Shown piece by piece: positions 16,701-26,088 of a DNA stretch of 64,000 nt. Made by a program: the position numbers and the translations under genes. Below the pieces are notes generated by a model. The model did not search any database, had not been told where the DNA came from, and saw only the letters and a program-made list of their open reading frames with translations. The DNA comes from Crocinitomicaceae bacterium (GTDB taxonomy: Bacteria; Bacteroidota; Bacteroidia; Flavobacteriales_D; Crocinitomicaceae): the NCBI GenBank assembly GCA_020635955.1, contig JACJYW010000008.1, positions 237,829 through 301,828 on the forward strand, read 5' to 3'. How positions within the stretch are numbered: position 1 is the stretch's first letter; every line of letters starts with the position of its first letter.

Positions 16701-19700
16701 CTACAAATTACGGATCAGAGAATTTAGGAGGTGGAGATCTTTATTTTAACCTGGGAAATATCTCAGAGGACATACTACCTGATTCAAGGAAGAGTTTTGA
16801 GAATGGTCTACCTGCAAGTTCAACCTTTGATCCGGATGATTATGACACAACGGATTGGGCTGTAGTTTATAATCAACAGGTAATTGTAAACGCATTCGAT
16901 AATACAGGAGACTCAAGAAAATTTCAGGATATTGGATTAGACGGATTATCAGATGAAGCAGAGGCAATCTGGTTTGGAAACTTTGTGAATTGGGTAAACA
17001 ATAGTGGACTTAATGCTGGTGCGAAAGCCGTGTTATTAGCGGATCCTTCCTCTGATAATTACCAGTACTATTTGGATGCTCAACATGATGCAGATAGTAA
17101 TGATATTGTTCGCCGATACAAGAACTTTAATGGTATGGAAGGAAACTCGCCAACTTCTGAGATGTCAGATTCTATTACCGGTGGAGCCGGCTATACAACA
17201 CAGGCTACAACTGTTCCTGATATTGAGGACCTGAATCAAGATAATAACCTGAGTGAATCTGAAAGTTATTTCCAGTATCGGGTAAGTTTAAGACCACAGG
17301 ATATGATCGTTGGTCAAAATTATATTACCAATACTCAGGTGGTAGATGTTTGCGAAAGTGGAAAAACAGAAACATGGTATCAATTCAAGATCCCAATTGA
17401 AGAATTTACTGAAAAGATCAATGGAATTAATGATTTCAGATCGATACGTTTTATGAGGATGTTCATGAAAGACTTTGATCATCCTGTTGTTTTGAGATTC
17501 GCAAAACTGGAATTGATCAGAGGAGAATGGAGAAAATACCTTGATAATCTGAACGAGCCCGGTGAGGTGATCCAGGACGATCCAAATTCAACTACATTCA
17601 ATATTGCTGCTGTTAACCTGGAAGAAAATGGTGGTAAAACACCAGTGGGATATGTGATTCCTCCTGGAATTGTAAGACAACAAGATCAAAGTTCTATCAA
17701 CTTACGTCAATTGAATGAGCAGGCATTGTCACTTCAAATCTGCGGATTAAAGGATGGGGAAGCAAGAGCTGCATATAAAAATGTAAGCTTCGATATCAGA
17801 TCTTATCAGAAATTAAAAATGTTTGTTCATGCTGAAGCAGCTGGTATAGAATCGGATCTTCAAGATGATCAGTTGACTGTTTTTATTCGTTTAGGTACTG
17901 ACTTTGAGGATAATTATTATGAGTATGAAATGCCATTGAAATTGACTCCGTGGGGAACCTTGGGAACTGATGGCAATGCTGATATTATTTGGCCAACAAT
18001 GAATGATATGGAGATCGTTTTTGATTCTTTGACTTCATTGAAACGAGAAAGGAATGGTTTATCCGTGGCCTATGGACAAGAATATATTAAAGTCATGTCT
18101 GCAGCTGCTCACCCAAGCGGAGTTATAACAAGGATCAAAGTAAAAGGTAATCCAAATTTACAGGGCCTTAAAACGATCATGATAGGGGTTAGGAATCCGG
18201 ATAAAGATACAGATCACCCTTGGATGTATGCAGAAGATGGATTAGACAAATGTGCAGAGGTTTGGGTAAATGAACTAAGGTTGACCGACTTTATTCAAAA
18301 AGGAGGTTGGGCATCTACCGCAAGAGTTAATACACAATTGGCTGACTTTGCGAATGTGAATATTGCAGGAAATTACTCAACGCCAAACTGGGGAAGTATT
18401 GAAAAGAAAGTAAGTGAACGTCAAAGAGATACACAAAAATCAATGGACTTTACTACCAATATGGAATTAGGACAATTCTTTGGTAGAAAGATCAAATTAT
18501 TGGTTCCATTCTATTTTGGATATTCTGCAGCTGCAGTAGACCCTCAATATGACCTGTTGGCTCCGGATATATTGCTCACAGACCTCACTCCTGACGAAAG
18601 GAAGCAACGATTGTACCTCACAAGAGATCTCACCGTTCGAAAGGCATATAACTTCACCAATGTTCGGCGTGAAAGACCTTCAGGTAAAGAGGTCCATTTC
18701 TGGGATGTAGAAAACTGGTCGGCTACTTATTCATATAATGAGCTCTATAGAAGGGATATGAACACCGAGTACAATAGGACCAGGACATGGAGAGGTAATT
18801 TGGTGTATACCTATTCTAAAAAGCCAATTTCCGTAGAGCCATTCAAAAAGGTCAAATTCCTGAAAAAATCAAAATGGTTTAAGATCATTCAGGAGATCAA
18901 TTTCAATTTAGGACCTAAGTCTGTCAGCTTCAGTAATGATCTGGTTAGGATGTATAATCAACGTCAAAACAGAAACATTGCAGATACTTTGGCGCCGGTT
19001 TTTGATCCTACCGTTTTGAAAAACTTTACTTGGCAACGTGCATATGATGTGAAATATGACATTACACAAAACCTGAAATTCACATTTACAGCTAATAATT
19101 CTTCTATTATAACCGAACCTGAAGGGATAATTGAAAGAGATCACCCAGATCCATTGATTGCCAATAATTATAATGAGTTCATGAATAGCTTCAGAAGTGC
19201 TTTTGATAAACGAACCTGGGACCCTTCAAAGAATAACGGCCAGGGAGGCTGGTCAGATTCACTTGGAGTGGGAGGATACAATACTAGATATACGCATGAT
19301 TTCGATCTGTCTTATAAGGTTCCTTTCAACTTGATCCCTATCACAGATTGGATTACCGCTAACGTTAAAATGAGAGGAAGTTATGAGTGGTTAAGAGCAC
19401 CACTTGCTCAACCGAAATATGGCAATACGATTCAAAATTCAAGAAATTTCAACGTGAATGGGCAATTGAATTTCACCAATCTATACAACAAAATAGATTA
19501 TTTAAAACGCATTAATAATGATGGTCGTGGACCAAAGAGAGGTGGTCGTGGTACAACAGGAACCAAGAAAAATACTGCCAAGTATAAACCTTCAGAAAAG
19601 GATCTGGAAAAATGGCCTGAAAAACCAGATTCTACGTTCCTGGCTAAGAAGAATATGACAGAGGATGAGTATAAGAAGGCGAGAAAGGAATACTTCGATA

Positions 19701-21229
19701 AAGAAGAAGAGAAATTCAATAAAAAGCAAGAGCGCTTAAACAAAGAAAAGAGAGAGATCACAGGTGTAGAGAAAGTCTTTGGTCGCTTATTCATGTCGTT
19801 GCAAAAAGTATCATTCACTTATACAGAAACGGATGGTATGCTACTTCCTGGATTTGCAGGTGAATCTAGTGTGTTGGGTATGGGTTCAAGGCCGGGCTCC
19901 AGTAAATTTGGCTCCCCTTCATTCGCCTTTGTCTCAGGCGCACAAAATACTGACTTGTGGGGTAGACCAACTCATTATTGGGGAGGAGCATCAGATTATG
20001 CTCAGTATGCAGCTTCTCCTGAAAGAAATTGGTTAGTTCAGTATGACCAGTTGAACATTCAACATACTATTTCACATAATCAATCTATAAATGGGCGAAT
20101 TCAGTTAGAACCATTCAAAGATCTTTCCATTAGTTTAACAATGGATAGAAAGTACACTGAGAACTTCAATAGTTATTTCAGATATAATCCTGATTCAACG
20201 TTCAATAGCGACCTGGGTGTTTGGGAATATCAACCTGGATATTCACACTTCAATCCGGTTAATTCAGGTTCTTTGAATTTCACTACGATTACCTGGAAAA
20301 CCGCTTTCAGTAAATTGGATTCTCTTTATATGGATCAGGTATTTGCTGATATGCGTAACATGCGAACCACTGTTTCAGAGCAATTGGGGTCTGCTGATAC
20401 TTCATCAACTTATGATCCTAATACGGGTTATTATTCGGGGTATGGTCCTAACCAGCAAGATGTGCTAATTGGGTCTTTCCTTGGTGCTTATACAGGATTG
20501 GGAGGAAACAAATTCTTTGACATTTTCAAAGCTATTCCACTACCAAACTGGGATATCAGATATGATGGATTATCGAAATTTGAATTCATGAAGAAAGTGG
20601 TGAAGAATTTTACGTTGAAGCACACTTACCGTTCAACGGTATCATTAACCAATTTCCAAACAAATCTAGGAGCCAAAGATGAATTGGGTAATAGAGTTTT
20701 AGATGCATCACAAAATTACATAGCCGAAACACAGATAAGTTCAGTTACTATTACTGAGCAATTCGCACCATTCTTAGGATTGAACGCTACCTGGATCATA
20801 GGAAAGAATGGTTTGATAACAGATCTTGAATTTAAGCGTGACAGATCGTTAGCCTTGAATGTTCCTAATATGCAGATCACTGAAATGAGGGGTAATGAGT
20901 GGGTAATAGGAATTGGATATGCTTTCTCAAAAGTGAAGTTACCATTTGAATTTATGGGCTCTAAACCAGAAAGTGACCTGAGAATCCGTCTTGACTTATC
21001 AATAAGAAACAATATCACAGTAAGCAGAAATATTATTGAGGATACCAACCAGCCAACATCAGGTCAAAAAATGTATTCAGTAAGATTCAAGGTAGACTAT
21101 GACATTGGACCAAATCTGAACGTGGCCTATTACTTTGACAGAGTTGTAAATACTCCGGTATTGTCGAATGCATATCCAACTGCAAATACTGCAACTGGAA
21201 TCACATTGAGATTTAATCTTGCTCAATAA
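13736..21229 (+). CDS. sprA: T9SS outer membrane translocon SprA (Sov)
   Basis: SprA is the giant outer membrane barrel through which T9SS cargo leaves the cell; in Flavobacterium it is also needed for gliding. The 2497-residue length fits the family. I use the GTG start at 13736 because it begins a clear signal peptide (MKNLVVIALVLAVFQSSAQ) 8 bases after ruvA. Long Tyr/Trp/Asn-rich beta strands run throughout, ending in a barrel-like C-terminal strand (LRFNLAQ). The segment around residues 1924-2018 is a highly charged Lys/Glu/Arg-rich insertion, probably an exposed loop or plug-side linker. It should export all eight cargo proteins in this window. The ruvA-sprA linkage is conserved in Flavobacteriia. 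Confidence 0.96.
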   Translation: MKNLVVIALVLAVFQSSAQQDSTLKYPLYDHYDFTDKRYSPIDLKDPSNMQTQVVYNPETGMYEVYQTVGGMNYRYPTAMTLDEYMKWKREQAMKDGMIAKNQEESEKRIGGNPFPTMKMKGEAFDIIFGGDEINIRPQGSAQLSFGVNISKYDNPVLPIKQRRVTTFDFQQNINLNLVGQIGDKLKLTIAQNTEATFNFQNNVKIEYTGYEDEIIQKIEAGNVSLPLKTTLIQGSQSLFGIRTDLRWGRLTVNTILAQEKGKRQEINVSGGAQVQEFDIKADNYEANKHYFLNYYHREHYDSSMQTMPLVQSGVQITKIEVWVTNRVNKVENTRNIIAFTDLGENKPSNCEGGPSQFSGNLPDNDANNLYSFLTTQTTVREFSNAVAELSSVSGTPGEFVQSQHYEKVENARQLSEQEFTYSAQLGYISLKSPLNQDEVLGVAYQYTYNGAVYQVGEFSNDVPVQEGSKSALVLKLLKPTILNPQNKTWDLMMKNVYSIGAYQVSQNDFIMDLFYNNPKTSVDVNYLPYEGVDNKMLMQQLELDRLNLQQNSQPDGRFDFVPIMYENNKAINGGTIDPKTGRVYFTTIEPFGKTLRDKLESTGTLAPVQINGIVYEELYDSTKTAAQQIPNKNRFKLKGEYKSSVSSDISLNSLNVPEGSVTVTAGGVKLVEGVDYTVDYNLGRVKILNQGILEAGTPIKVQLESNSLFGFQQKSLVGAHFNYEFNKDFNWGATVMNLTEKPLTQKVNIGDEPISNTVLGTDVSWRKEVPFLTKMVDFLPIISTKEKSSVNAYGEFAYLIPGTQRAISKEGISYIDGFEGSQSAIDIKTFGTWRLASVPQGQPQLFPEASIKTGLEAGFNRSKLSWYVIDPTTFYQNSSVTPDHIKDNDSILCDSRMHLLAQTDLFPQYNPVQGTLNNIPVLDLAYYPEERGQYNYDTLSANIDADGKFTNPEDRWSGIMRSLTTTNFETANIQFIQFWLLDPFNNDATNYGSENLGGGDLYFNLGNISEDILPDSRKSFENGLPASSTFDPDDYDTTDWAVVYNQQVIVNAFDNTGDSRKFQDIGLDGLSDEAEAIWFGNFVNWVNNSGLNAGAKAVLLADPSSDNYQYYLDAQHDADSNDIVRRYKNFNGMEGNSPTSEMSDSITGGAGYTTQATTVPDIEDLNQDNNLSESESYFQYRVSLRPQDMIVGQNYITNTQVVDVCESGKTETWYQFKIPIEEFTEKINGINDFRSIRFMRMFMKDFDHPVVLRFAKLELIRGEWRKYLDNLNEPGEVIQDDPNSTTFNIAAVNLEENGGKTPVGYVIPPGIVRQQDQSSINLRQLNEQALSLQICGLKDGEARAAYKNVSFDIRSYQKLKMFVHAEAAGIESDLQDDQLTVFIRLGTDFEDNYYEYEMPLKLTPWGTLGTDGNADIIWPTMNDMEIVFDSLTSLKRERNGLSVAYGQEYIKVMSAAAHPSGVITRIKVKGNPNLQGLKTIMIGVRNPDKDTDHPWMYAEDGLDKCAEVWVNELRLTDFIQKGGWASTARVNTQLADFANVNIAGNYSTPNWGSIEKKVSERQRDTQKSMDFTTNMELGQFFGRKIKLLVPFYFGYSAAAVDPQYDLLAPDILLTDLTPDERKQRLYLTRDLTVRKAYNFTNVRRERPSGKEVHFWDVENWSATYSYNELYRRDMNTEYNRTRTWRGNLVYTYSKKPISVEPFKKVKFLKKSKWFKIIQEINFNLGPKSVSFSNDLVRMYNQRQNRNIADTLAPVFDPTVLKNFTWQRAYDVKYDITQNLKFTFTANNSSIITEPEGIIERDHPDPLIANNYNEFMNSFRSAFDKRTWDPSKNNGQGGWSDSLGVGGYNTRYTHDFDLSYKVPFNLIPITDWITANVKMRGSYEWLRAPLAQPKYGNTIQNSRNFNVNGQLNFTNLYNKIDYLKRINNDGRGPKRGGRGTTGTKKNTAKYKPSEKDLEKWPEKPDSTFLAKKNMTEDEYKKARKEYFDKEEEKFNKKQERLNKEKREITGVEKVFGRLFMSLQKVSFTYTETDGMLLPGFAGESSVLGMGSRPGSSKFGSPSFAFVSGAQNTDLWGRPTHYWGGASDYAQYAASPERNWLVQYDQLNIQHTISHNQSINGRIQLEPFKDLSISLTMDRKYTENFNSYFRYNPDSTFNSDLGVWEYQPGYSHFNPVNSGSLNFTTITWKTAFSKLDSLYMDQVFADMRNMRTTVSEQLGSADTSSTYDPNTGYYSGYGPNQQDVLIGSFLGAYTGLGGNKFFDIFKAIPLPNWDIRYDGLSKFEFMKKVVKNFTLKHTYRSTVSLTNFQTNLGAKDELGNRVLDASQNYIAETQISSVTITEQFAPFLGLNATWIIGKNGLITDLEFKRDRSLALNVPNMQITEMRGNEWVIGIGYAFSKVKLPFEFMGSKPESDLRIRLDLSIRNNITVSRNIIEDTNQPTSGQKMYSVRFKVDYDIGPNLNVAYYFDRVVNTPVLSNAYPTANTATGITLRFNLAQ

Positions 21230-21246
21230 TCTTTAATTTCGGGTTA

Positions 21247-21702
21247 ATGGAGAAAGAAATTCAGATCCGATTTGCTTATAAAGAAGATATGCCTGCAGTG
21301 CTGGAGCTTATACGAGAATTAGCAATCTATGAACATGCTGAAGAACAGGTAACTAACACCGTTGAACAACTGCAGGAAGATGGCTTTGGAGATAATCCTG
21401 TGTTTGAATGCTTGGTGGCTGAAGATGATAGTGGAGTGTTTGCGTTTGCCTTATTCTATACCAGTTATTCAACCTGGAAAGGAACCTGTTTGTATCTGGA
21501 AGATCTGCTAGTAACTGAAGCTAAAAGACGCACGGGAACCGGTAGTGTTTTGTTTGAAACAGTATTGGAAATAGCAAAGGATAGAGGCGCTAAGAGATTT
21601 GAATGGCAGGTGCTTGAATGGAATGAGCCGGCGATTAACTTCTACAAGAAATATAATGCAGATCTGGATCCTGAATGGGTCAACGGTAAAATTTTTCTTT
21701 AA
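21247..21702 (+). CDS. GNAT-family N-acetyltransferase
   Basis: The 151-residue protein is a single GNAT domain that transfers an acetyl group from acetyl-CoA to an amine. The acetyl-CoA-binding motif A is LLVTEAKRRTGTGSVLF, with the R/Q-x-x-G-x-G pattern; motif B contains EWNEPAINFYKKY. The arrangement resembles the diamine (spermidine/thialysine) acetyltransferase subgroup (RFAYKEDMPAVLELI, YLEDLLV), but the substrate cannot be decided from sequence alone. It begins 17 bases after sprA and may be on the same transcript. Its stop is one base from the convergent lipoprotein stop. Cytoplasmic, complete. Confidence 0.9.
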   Translation: MEKEIQIRFAYKEDMPAVLELIRELAIYEHAEEQVTNTVEQLQEDGFGDNPVFECLVAEDDSGVFAFALFYTSYSTWKGTCLYLEDLLVTEAKRRTGTGSVLFETVLEIAKDRGAKRFEWQVLEWNEPAINFYKKYNADLDPEWVNGKIFL

Positions 21703-21703
21703 A

Positions 21704-22258
21704 CTATTCCTGGTATTTAAGATCAAATCTACCAGATCTCACTTTGATCAACTTCTTATTTTTATTTGAATAGGCATTGAAAGAAAAGGTACCTGCAATG
21801 ATCTTATTAATAGTGTCAAGATATTGTATCTCTATGAAGTGCGGTTGCAGTGTATCCAGGTAATAGATATCTTCTGATCTGTCTTTATTATCCCCATAAT
21901 AATACGTTTGATAAGGAGCTTTACAGGATCGATTTGTGATCGGGTAGATTCCTGGTCTGTTACAACCGGATTCAATTTCCAGGCAAAACCAGTTGCGGGC
22001 ATTATTAGCTTCATCTATTCTGGTAGAAGATATGGTCAAATGTCCTTCTTCGGTTAAAGTAGGATGAGGTAATTCATGTTGTTCAAAAGTTCCGCGATCA
22101 TACGGCACCCAAACTTCATTATTTATGAAAAACCCTAGAGTATGTGATCCAGAATTAGATAAAGGAGGCAAAATTGGATCCGGAGCGCTTTTTCGACAGG
22201 AAAAAACAATCGCCACAACAAATAATATCATCAACACCGCTCTCACACTATTATACAC
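21704..22258 (-). CDS. Lipoprotein of unknown function, 184 aa
   Basis: A lipoprotein signal with Cys21 (VVAIVFSC) precedes a proline-rich linker and one beta-rich domain of about 150 residues. The segments LGFFINNEVWVPYD near the start and AGTFSFNAYSN near the end resemble a Bacteroidota family of small lipoproteins of unknown function (DUF6252-like in general layout; not certain). Two Cys (residues 99 and 112) might form a disulfide. It is probably anchored in the outer membrane. Upstream is a 69-base gap with the prenyl synthase ending on the same strand; no promoter box was recognised. Confidence 0.65.
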   Translation of the reverse strand: MYNSVRAVLMILFVVAIVFSCRKSAPDPILPPLSNSGSHTLGFFINNEVWVPYDRGTFEQHELPHPTLTEEGHLTISSTRIDEANNARNWFCLEIESGCNRPGIYPITNRSCKAPYQTYYYGDNKDRSEDIYYLDTLQPHFIEIQYLDTINKIIAGTFSFNAYSNKNKKLIKVRSGRFDLKYQE

Positions 22259-22327
22259 GAAGTATATCTATAGCGCGTTGGGGTAAAAAGGTTAAATGTG
22301 TGAATTATTGATTAAACGGTAGATTTC

Positions 22328-23326
22328 TTAAGACTCTCTGCTTAAAAGATAATTTGCTATAGTGCGCAATGGTTCTTTCTTAACGTCATCCACATGAATA
22401 GCATCCAGATTTTCCATTGCCGTGCGATAATAGATCTCCATTTGCTGTTCAGCTTTATCTTTTATTCTTAACTCAGCATAGATCTCTTTAACAGCCTCAA
22501 CTTTTTTCTCATTATTCGTTTCATTGAATAGTGATCTCAATCTTTGCAGTTGATCTGAATTTGCAGTTTCAAGAGCAGTAAGGAGTAAAAATGTCTTTTT
22601 ATTGGCAATAATGTCGCCACCTACCTGCTTACCAAATTTGCTCTGATCAGCATAGACATCTAGAATATCATCTTGTAACTGAAAGGCAATACCCAAATTG
22701 ACTCCAAAGTTGTATAGATCCTGAGCATCTTTCTCAGATGCACCACCAACAATGGCACCTAATTGCAAACTACATCCCAATAATACGGCCGTCTTCAAAC
22801 GTATCATATTAATGTACTCCTCGATCTTTACATCATCACGGGATTCAAAATCCATATCCATTTGCTGTCCTTCGCAAACTTCAATTGCCGTTATATTATA
22901 AAGCTTTAAGATCTTTGGTAAAAGATCCGGACGATAATTAGCCAATCTTTTATATGATTCAACCATTAATGCGTCTCCACTCAATAAACCTACACGTTCG
23001 TTCCATTTTTTATGAACCGTTTCTTTTCCCCTTCTTAAAGGAGCAGCATCCATAATATCATCATGAATCAAAGTAAAATTATGGAAGATCTCTACACCTA
23101 ATGCAGCATCTTTAGCCTTGATATATTCACCAGAAAACATTTCACAAGCCATCATGGAAAGTATAGGACGCATCCTTTTACCTCCTAGATCCAGGATATA
23201 TTTTACAGGTTCGTATAAATTGAGTGGTTGTTCAGGAAATTGCGTATTTGCCAGTTCTGATGTAACAACATTCTTGTAGGTCTCTAATCTGTTGAACATT
23301 TCTTTTTGTGTTTGTTCTTTACTCAT
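22328..23326 (-). CDS. Short-chain polyprenyl (farnesyl/geranylgeranyl) diphosphate synthase
   Basis: This is a trans-prenyl diphosphate synthase, condensing isopentenyl diphosphate onto allylic diphosphates. I use ATG 23326 (332 residues); the longer reading begins at a TTG two codons upstream. The first Asp-rich motif is LIHDDIMDAAPLRRG and the second is FQLQDDILD. The fifth residue before the first motif is Phe, which in this family blocks the product pocket and limits chains to C15-C20. It lies 28 bases after the RND transporter gene on the same strand, so they are probably co-transcribed. The product would feed carotenoid, quinone or undecaprenol pathways. A separate long-chain enzyme lies at 41609-42589. 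Confidence 0.92.
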   Translation of the reverse strand: MSKEQTQKEMFNRLETYKNVVTSELANTQFPEQPLNLYEPVKYILDLGGKRMRPILSMMACEMFSGEYIKAKDAALGVEIFHNFTLIHDDIMDAAPLRRGKETVHKKWNERVGLLSGDALMVESYKRLANYRPDLLPKILKLYNITAIEVCEGQQMDMDFESRDDVKIEEYINMIRLKTAVLLGCSLQLGAIVGGASEKDAQDLYNFGVNLGIAFQLQDDILDVYADQSKFGKQVGGDIIANKKTFLLLTALETANSDQLQRLRSLFNETNNEKKVEAVKEIYAELRIKDKAEQQMEIYYRTAMENLDAIHVDDVKKEPLRTIANYLLSRES

Positions 23327-23354
23327 AAACAAATAAGAGACGGAATTGTTTTAA

Positions 23355-25991
23355 CTAAGCTTCCTTTTCAGTTTCGGTTGAAGATGGTTCAACTTCTACA
23401 ATGTTGTCAGAAATATGTTCTACCTCAAGATCATCCAGTTCAATATCTTCTTCTTCATTATAGAATTGTAGAAGAGGTTCTCTGAGTGCTTTTGAAGTTA
23501 TTTTCTTCTCCATACGCAATAACATGCTAGGGAGTATAACCAGGTTAGCGAACATAGCAATGAACAATGTAAGCGAAACCAACATACCTAATGCCTTTGT
23601 ACCACCAAATTCAGAGAAGGTAAACATTAAGAATCCGAAGAACAATACAATTGATGTATAGATCATACTAATACCAGTTTCTCTCAGGGCTACTAGAATA
23701 CATCTTCTTAGATCATGACGGTGTAGCTTCATTTCTTGTCTGAATTTAGCAAGGAAGTGAATGGTGTCGTCTACGGAAATACCGAATGCTATAGAGAATA
23801 CTAATAAAGTAGATGGTTTGATCGGAATACCGGTATAACCCATTATCCCTGCAGTAAATAAAAGAGGGATGAAATTAGGAACCAATGAGGCAACCACCAT
23901 TCTCCACGATCTGAATAACCCAGCCATTAACATTCCAATTAAAACAATGGCAATACTTAATGAGATCAATAAATTGGCAACAAGATATTGTGTTCCATTT
24001 GAAGCAACAACTGCCGTTCCGGTAATTTTAATACCCCACTCATATTCATTGATGACTTCTTTTAAATTTGCATTGAAAGATGCCTCATCTTGTTTAGCTG
24101 CTAGTTCTGTTTCATCAAAGACATCCAGCTTTTTAACCATTTTCACCTCAATGGCGGGTACTTTTTTATAGATCTCTTGTAGTATCGCCGATTTTTCAGA
24201 ACCTGATTTACCTTCAAGCTGTTCATATTTCATTTTCAGGAATGCCTGGTCAGGATTCAGCATTTCATACACTACCGGATAGATGGTGTCCACAATAGCT
24301 TTGATCTCATAAGATCCAGTATCAATGATTTGTGTAGAGATACGAGTTAGTGTCCTAGTAGAATCTAGCATTCCTCCACCTCCCATGGTTCCCTCTGTTG
24401 AATTGCTGAGATACTTATTGATCTTGGCCATTTTTTGAAGAGAAGGAATATTGTACTTGTCCGGATTGTTATCACTATAAGCCATATTCAAAAGCTTAAT
24501 AGCATCTGCTGTAGAAAGTGATTTCGAGAAATATCCAAGATCTGCCATATATTCTTGGACACTTTCCATTTCGTCGAAACGTTTGTAAAATGAGTTAGGC
24601 TCCTTCGTATCAATTACTATATCGAATGGTATGGATCCGCCAAAATGCTTTTCAATGAATTTCAGATCTTGTGTAATTGGATCTTTCTTTGGAAGATCCC
24701 CGGTAATGTTACCCGTTGCCTTGATCATAGTAATACCGATACCAGCAATTATTACCAGTACTGTAGTAACAATGAAAACATACTTTCTTTTGTATAAACT
24801 CAGATACTCTAACTTCTGAACCGTCATTCTTAACCACTGTTTTTCCAAATGTTTAAGGTGTTTAGGTTTAGGGATAGCAGAATAACTAAGTATAATTGGT
24901 AAAATGGTGATAGAAAGTAAGAAAACAGCAAGGATATTAATAGAAGCTATGATCCCGAATTCTGTTAATCGTTCTGAATTGGTAAATATAAATGTTGAAA
25001 AACCTAAAGCAGTGGTCAGGTTAGTCATGAATGTGGCATTACCAATCTTTTGAATAACACGTGATAATGCTTTTGCCTTATTACCGTGTGAAATGATCTC
25101 CTGATGGAATTTATTGATTAGGAAAATACAGTTCGGTATACTAATAACAATGATCAAAGGTGGTATCAAAACCATCAGGATCGATAGCCTGAAATCAAAT
25201 GCTCCTATAGATCCTAAAGACCAGGTTACCCCAAACATCACCACGATCAAACAGATAAGAACGATCTTAATTGATCTGAAGAAAATGAACAAGAGTAAAG
25301 AGGTCATGAAAATCGAAAGACCTATGAATAGTCCTAATTCTCCTTTTAATTTGGCTCCGACGGCAACACGAATATGAGGCATTCCAGAAATATGAACTGT
25401 ACCCAGTTTGCTTTCATATTCTTTGGCGATATCTTCAATTTCAAACAGAACATTGGCAGTCTTCATATCGCTCATGATCTCTTCTGACACAAAGACCATC
25501 ATCAATGAAGCGTCTGTTTCTTTATTGAATATGAGGTTGTTATAAAATGGATTAGAGCGAATTACCTGTTTTAAACTATCAATTTCAGTTTGATCTTTTG
25601 GTCTACTTTTGATGATCTTTTCAAATCCAAATTTTTCTTCAGTTGTGTCCTTCACCAATTGAAAAAGACTTGCTTCAGATATAACTGAGTCTATAAAAGA
25701 GTAAGATTTAATTCGCTCGCCAAGTTCATACCAGGCAATAAAATGATCATAACTATATAAATCCTTATCCTGAATAGCGAAGATCAACAGGGATTCATTG
25801 CCTCCAAAAGATTTTTTTAGTAATTCGTAATCCTTCTTAGGTTGAGAATCTTTTGGGAGCATTGTCCCATACGTGTTATCGATCTTGATATTAGTAACAG
25901 CAAAATACCCGAAAACTATTGATACTCCTAGCAATACAGCCAGGATCATCAATCTATATCTTAGGATAAATTGTGAGACTTTAAACCACAT
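23355..25991 (-). CDS. RND/MMPL-family transporter
   Basis: The 878-residue protein is an inner membrane RND-superfamily permease of the MMPL/patched (sterol-sensing-domain-like) type. A first membrane helix (about 12-32) is followed by a large periplasmic domain, five helices near 215-370, a second halves-duplicated helix (about 405-425), a second periplasmic domain and five more helices near 680-830, giving twelve in all. Asp/Gly motifs in the mid-half helices (GISVDDTIHFLAKF) are typical of the proton-relay region. The last 35 residues form an acidic cytoplasmic tail. Such proteins often export lipids or hydrophobic compounds. It is preceded by its own -7 box and followed by a prenyl synthase, which suggests an isoprenoid or lipid cargo (inference). 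Confidence 0.85.
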   Translation of the reverse strand: MWFKVSQFILRYRLMILAVLLGVSIVFGYFAVTNIKIDNTYGTMLPKDSQPKKDYELLKKSFGGNESLLIFAIQDKDLYSYDHFIAWYELGERIKSYSFIDSVISEASLFQLVKDTTEEKFGFEKIIKSRPKDQTEIDSLKQVIRSNPFYNNLIFNKETDASLMMVFVSEEIMSDMKTANVLFEIEDIAKEYESKLGTVHISGMPHIRVAVGAKLKGELGLFIGLSIFMTSLLLFIFFRSIKIVLICLIVVMFGVTWSLGSIGAFDFRLSILMVLIPPLIIVISIPNCIFLINKFHQEIISHGNKAKALSRVIQKIGNATFMTNLTTALGFSTFIFTNSERLTEFGIIASINILAVFLLSITILPIILSYSAIPKPKHLKHLEKQWLRMTVQKLEYLSLYKRKYVFIVTTVLVIIAGIGITMIKATGNITGDLPKKDPITQDLKFIEKHFGGSIPFDIVIDTKEPNSFYKRFDEMESVQEYMADLGYFSKSLSTADAIKLLNMAYSDNNPDKYNIPSLQKMAKINKYLSNSTEGTMGGGGMLDSTRTLTRISTQIIDTGSYEIKAIVDTIYPVVYEMLNPDQAFLKMKYEQLEGKSGSEKSAILQEIYKKVPAIEVKMVKKLDVFDETELAAKQDEASFNANLKEVINEYEWGIKITGTAVVASNGTQYLVANLLISLSIAIVLIGMLMAGLFRSWRMVVASLVPNFIPLLFTAGIMGYTGIPIKPSTLLVFSIAFGISVDDTIHFLAKFRQEMKLHRHDLRRCILVALRETGISMIYTSIVLFFGFLMFTFSEFGGTKALGMLVSLTLFIAMFANLVILPSMLLRMEKKITSKALREPLLQFYNEEEDIELDDLEVEHISDNIVEVEPSSTETEKEA

Positions 25992-26017
25992 GTAGACTAC
26001 AAATCATTTAAGGAGAC

Positions 26018-26025
26018 CAAAATTA
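26018..26025 (-). promoter_or_regulatory. Minus-strand -7 box (TAATTTTG) for the RND gene
   Basis: Exact TAnnTTTG, 26 bases before the ATG at 25991, in the 97-base gap after the M23 gene. No TTG is seen at the -33 distance. Confidence 0.45.
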
Positions 26026-26088
26026 CACAATCGAATTGTATTTATGGGCTTTTCAGAAAGAATTGTACCAAATAATATTTAGGGGACC

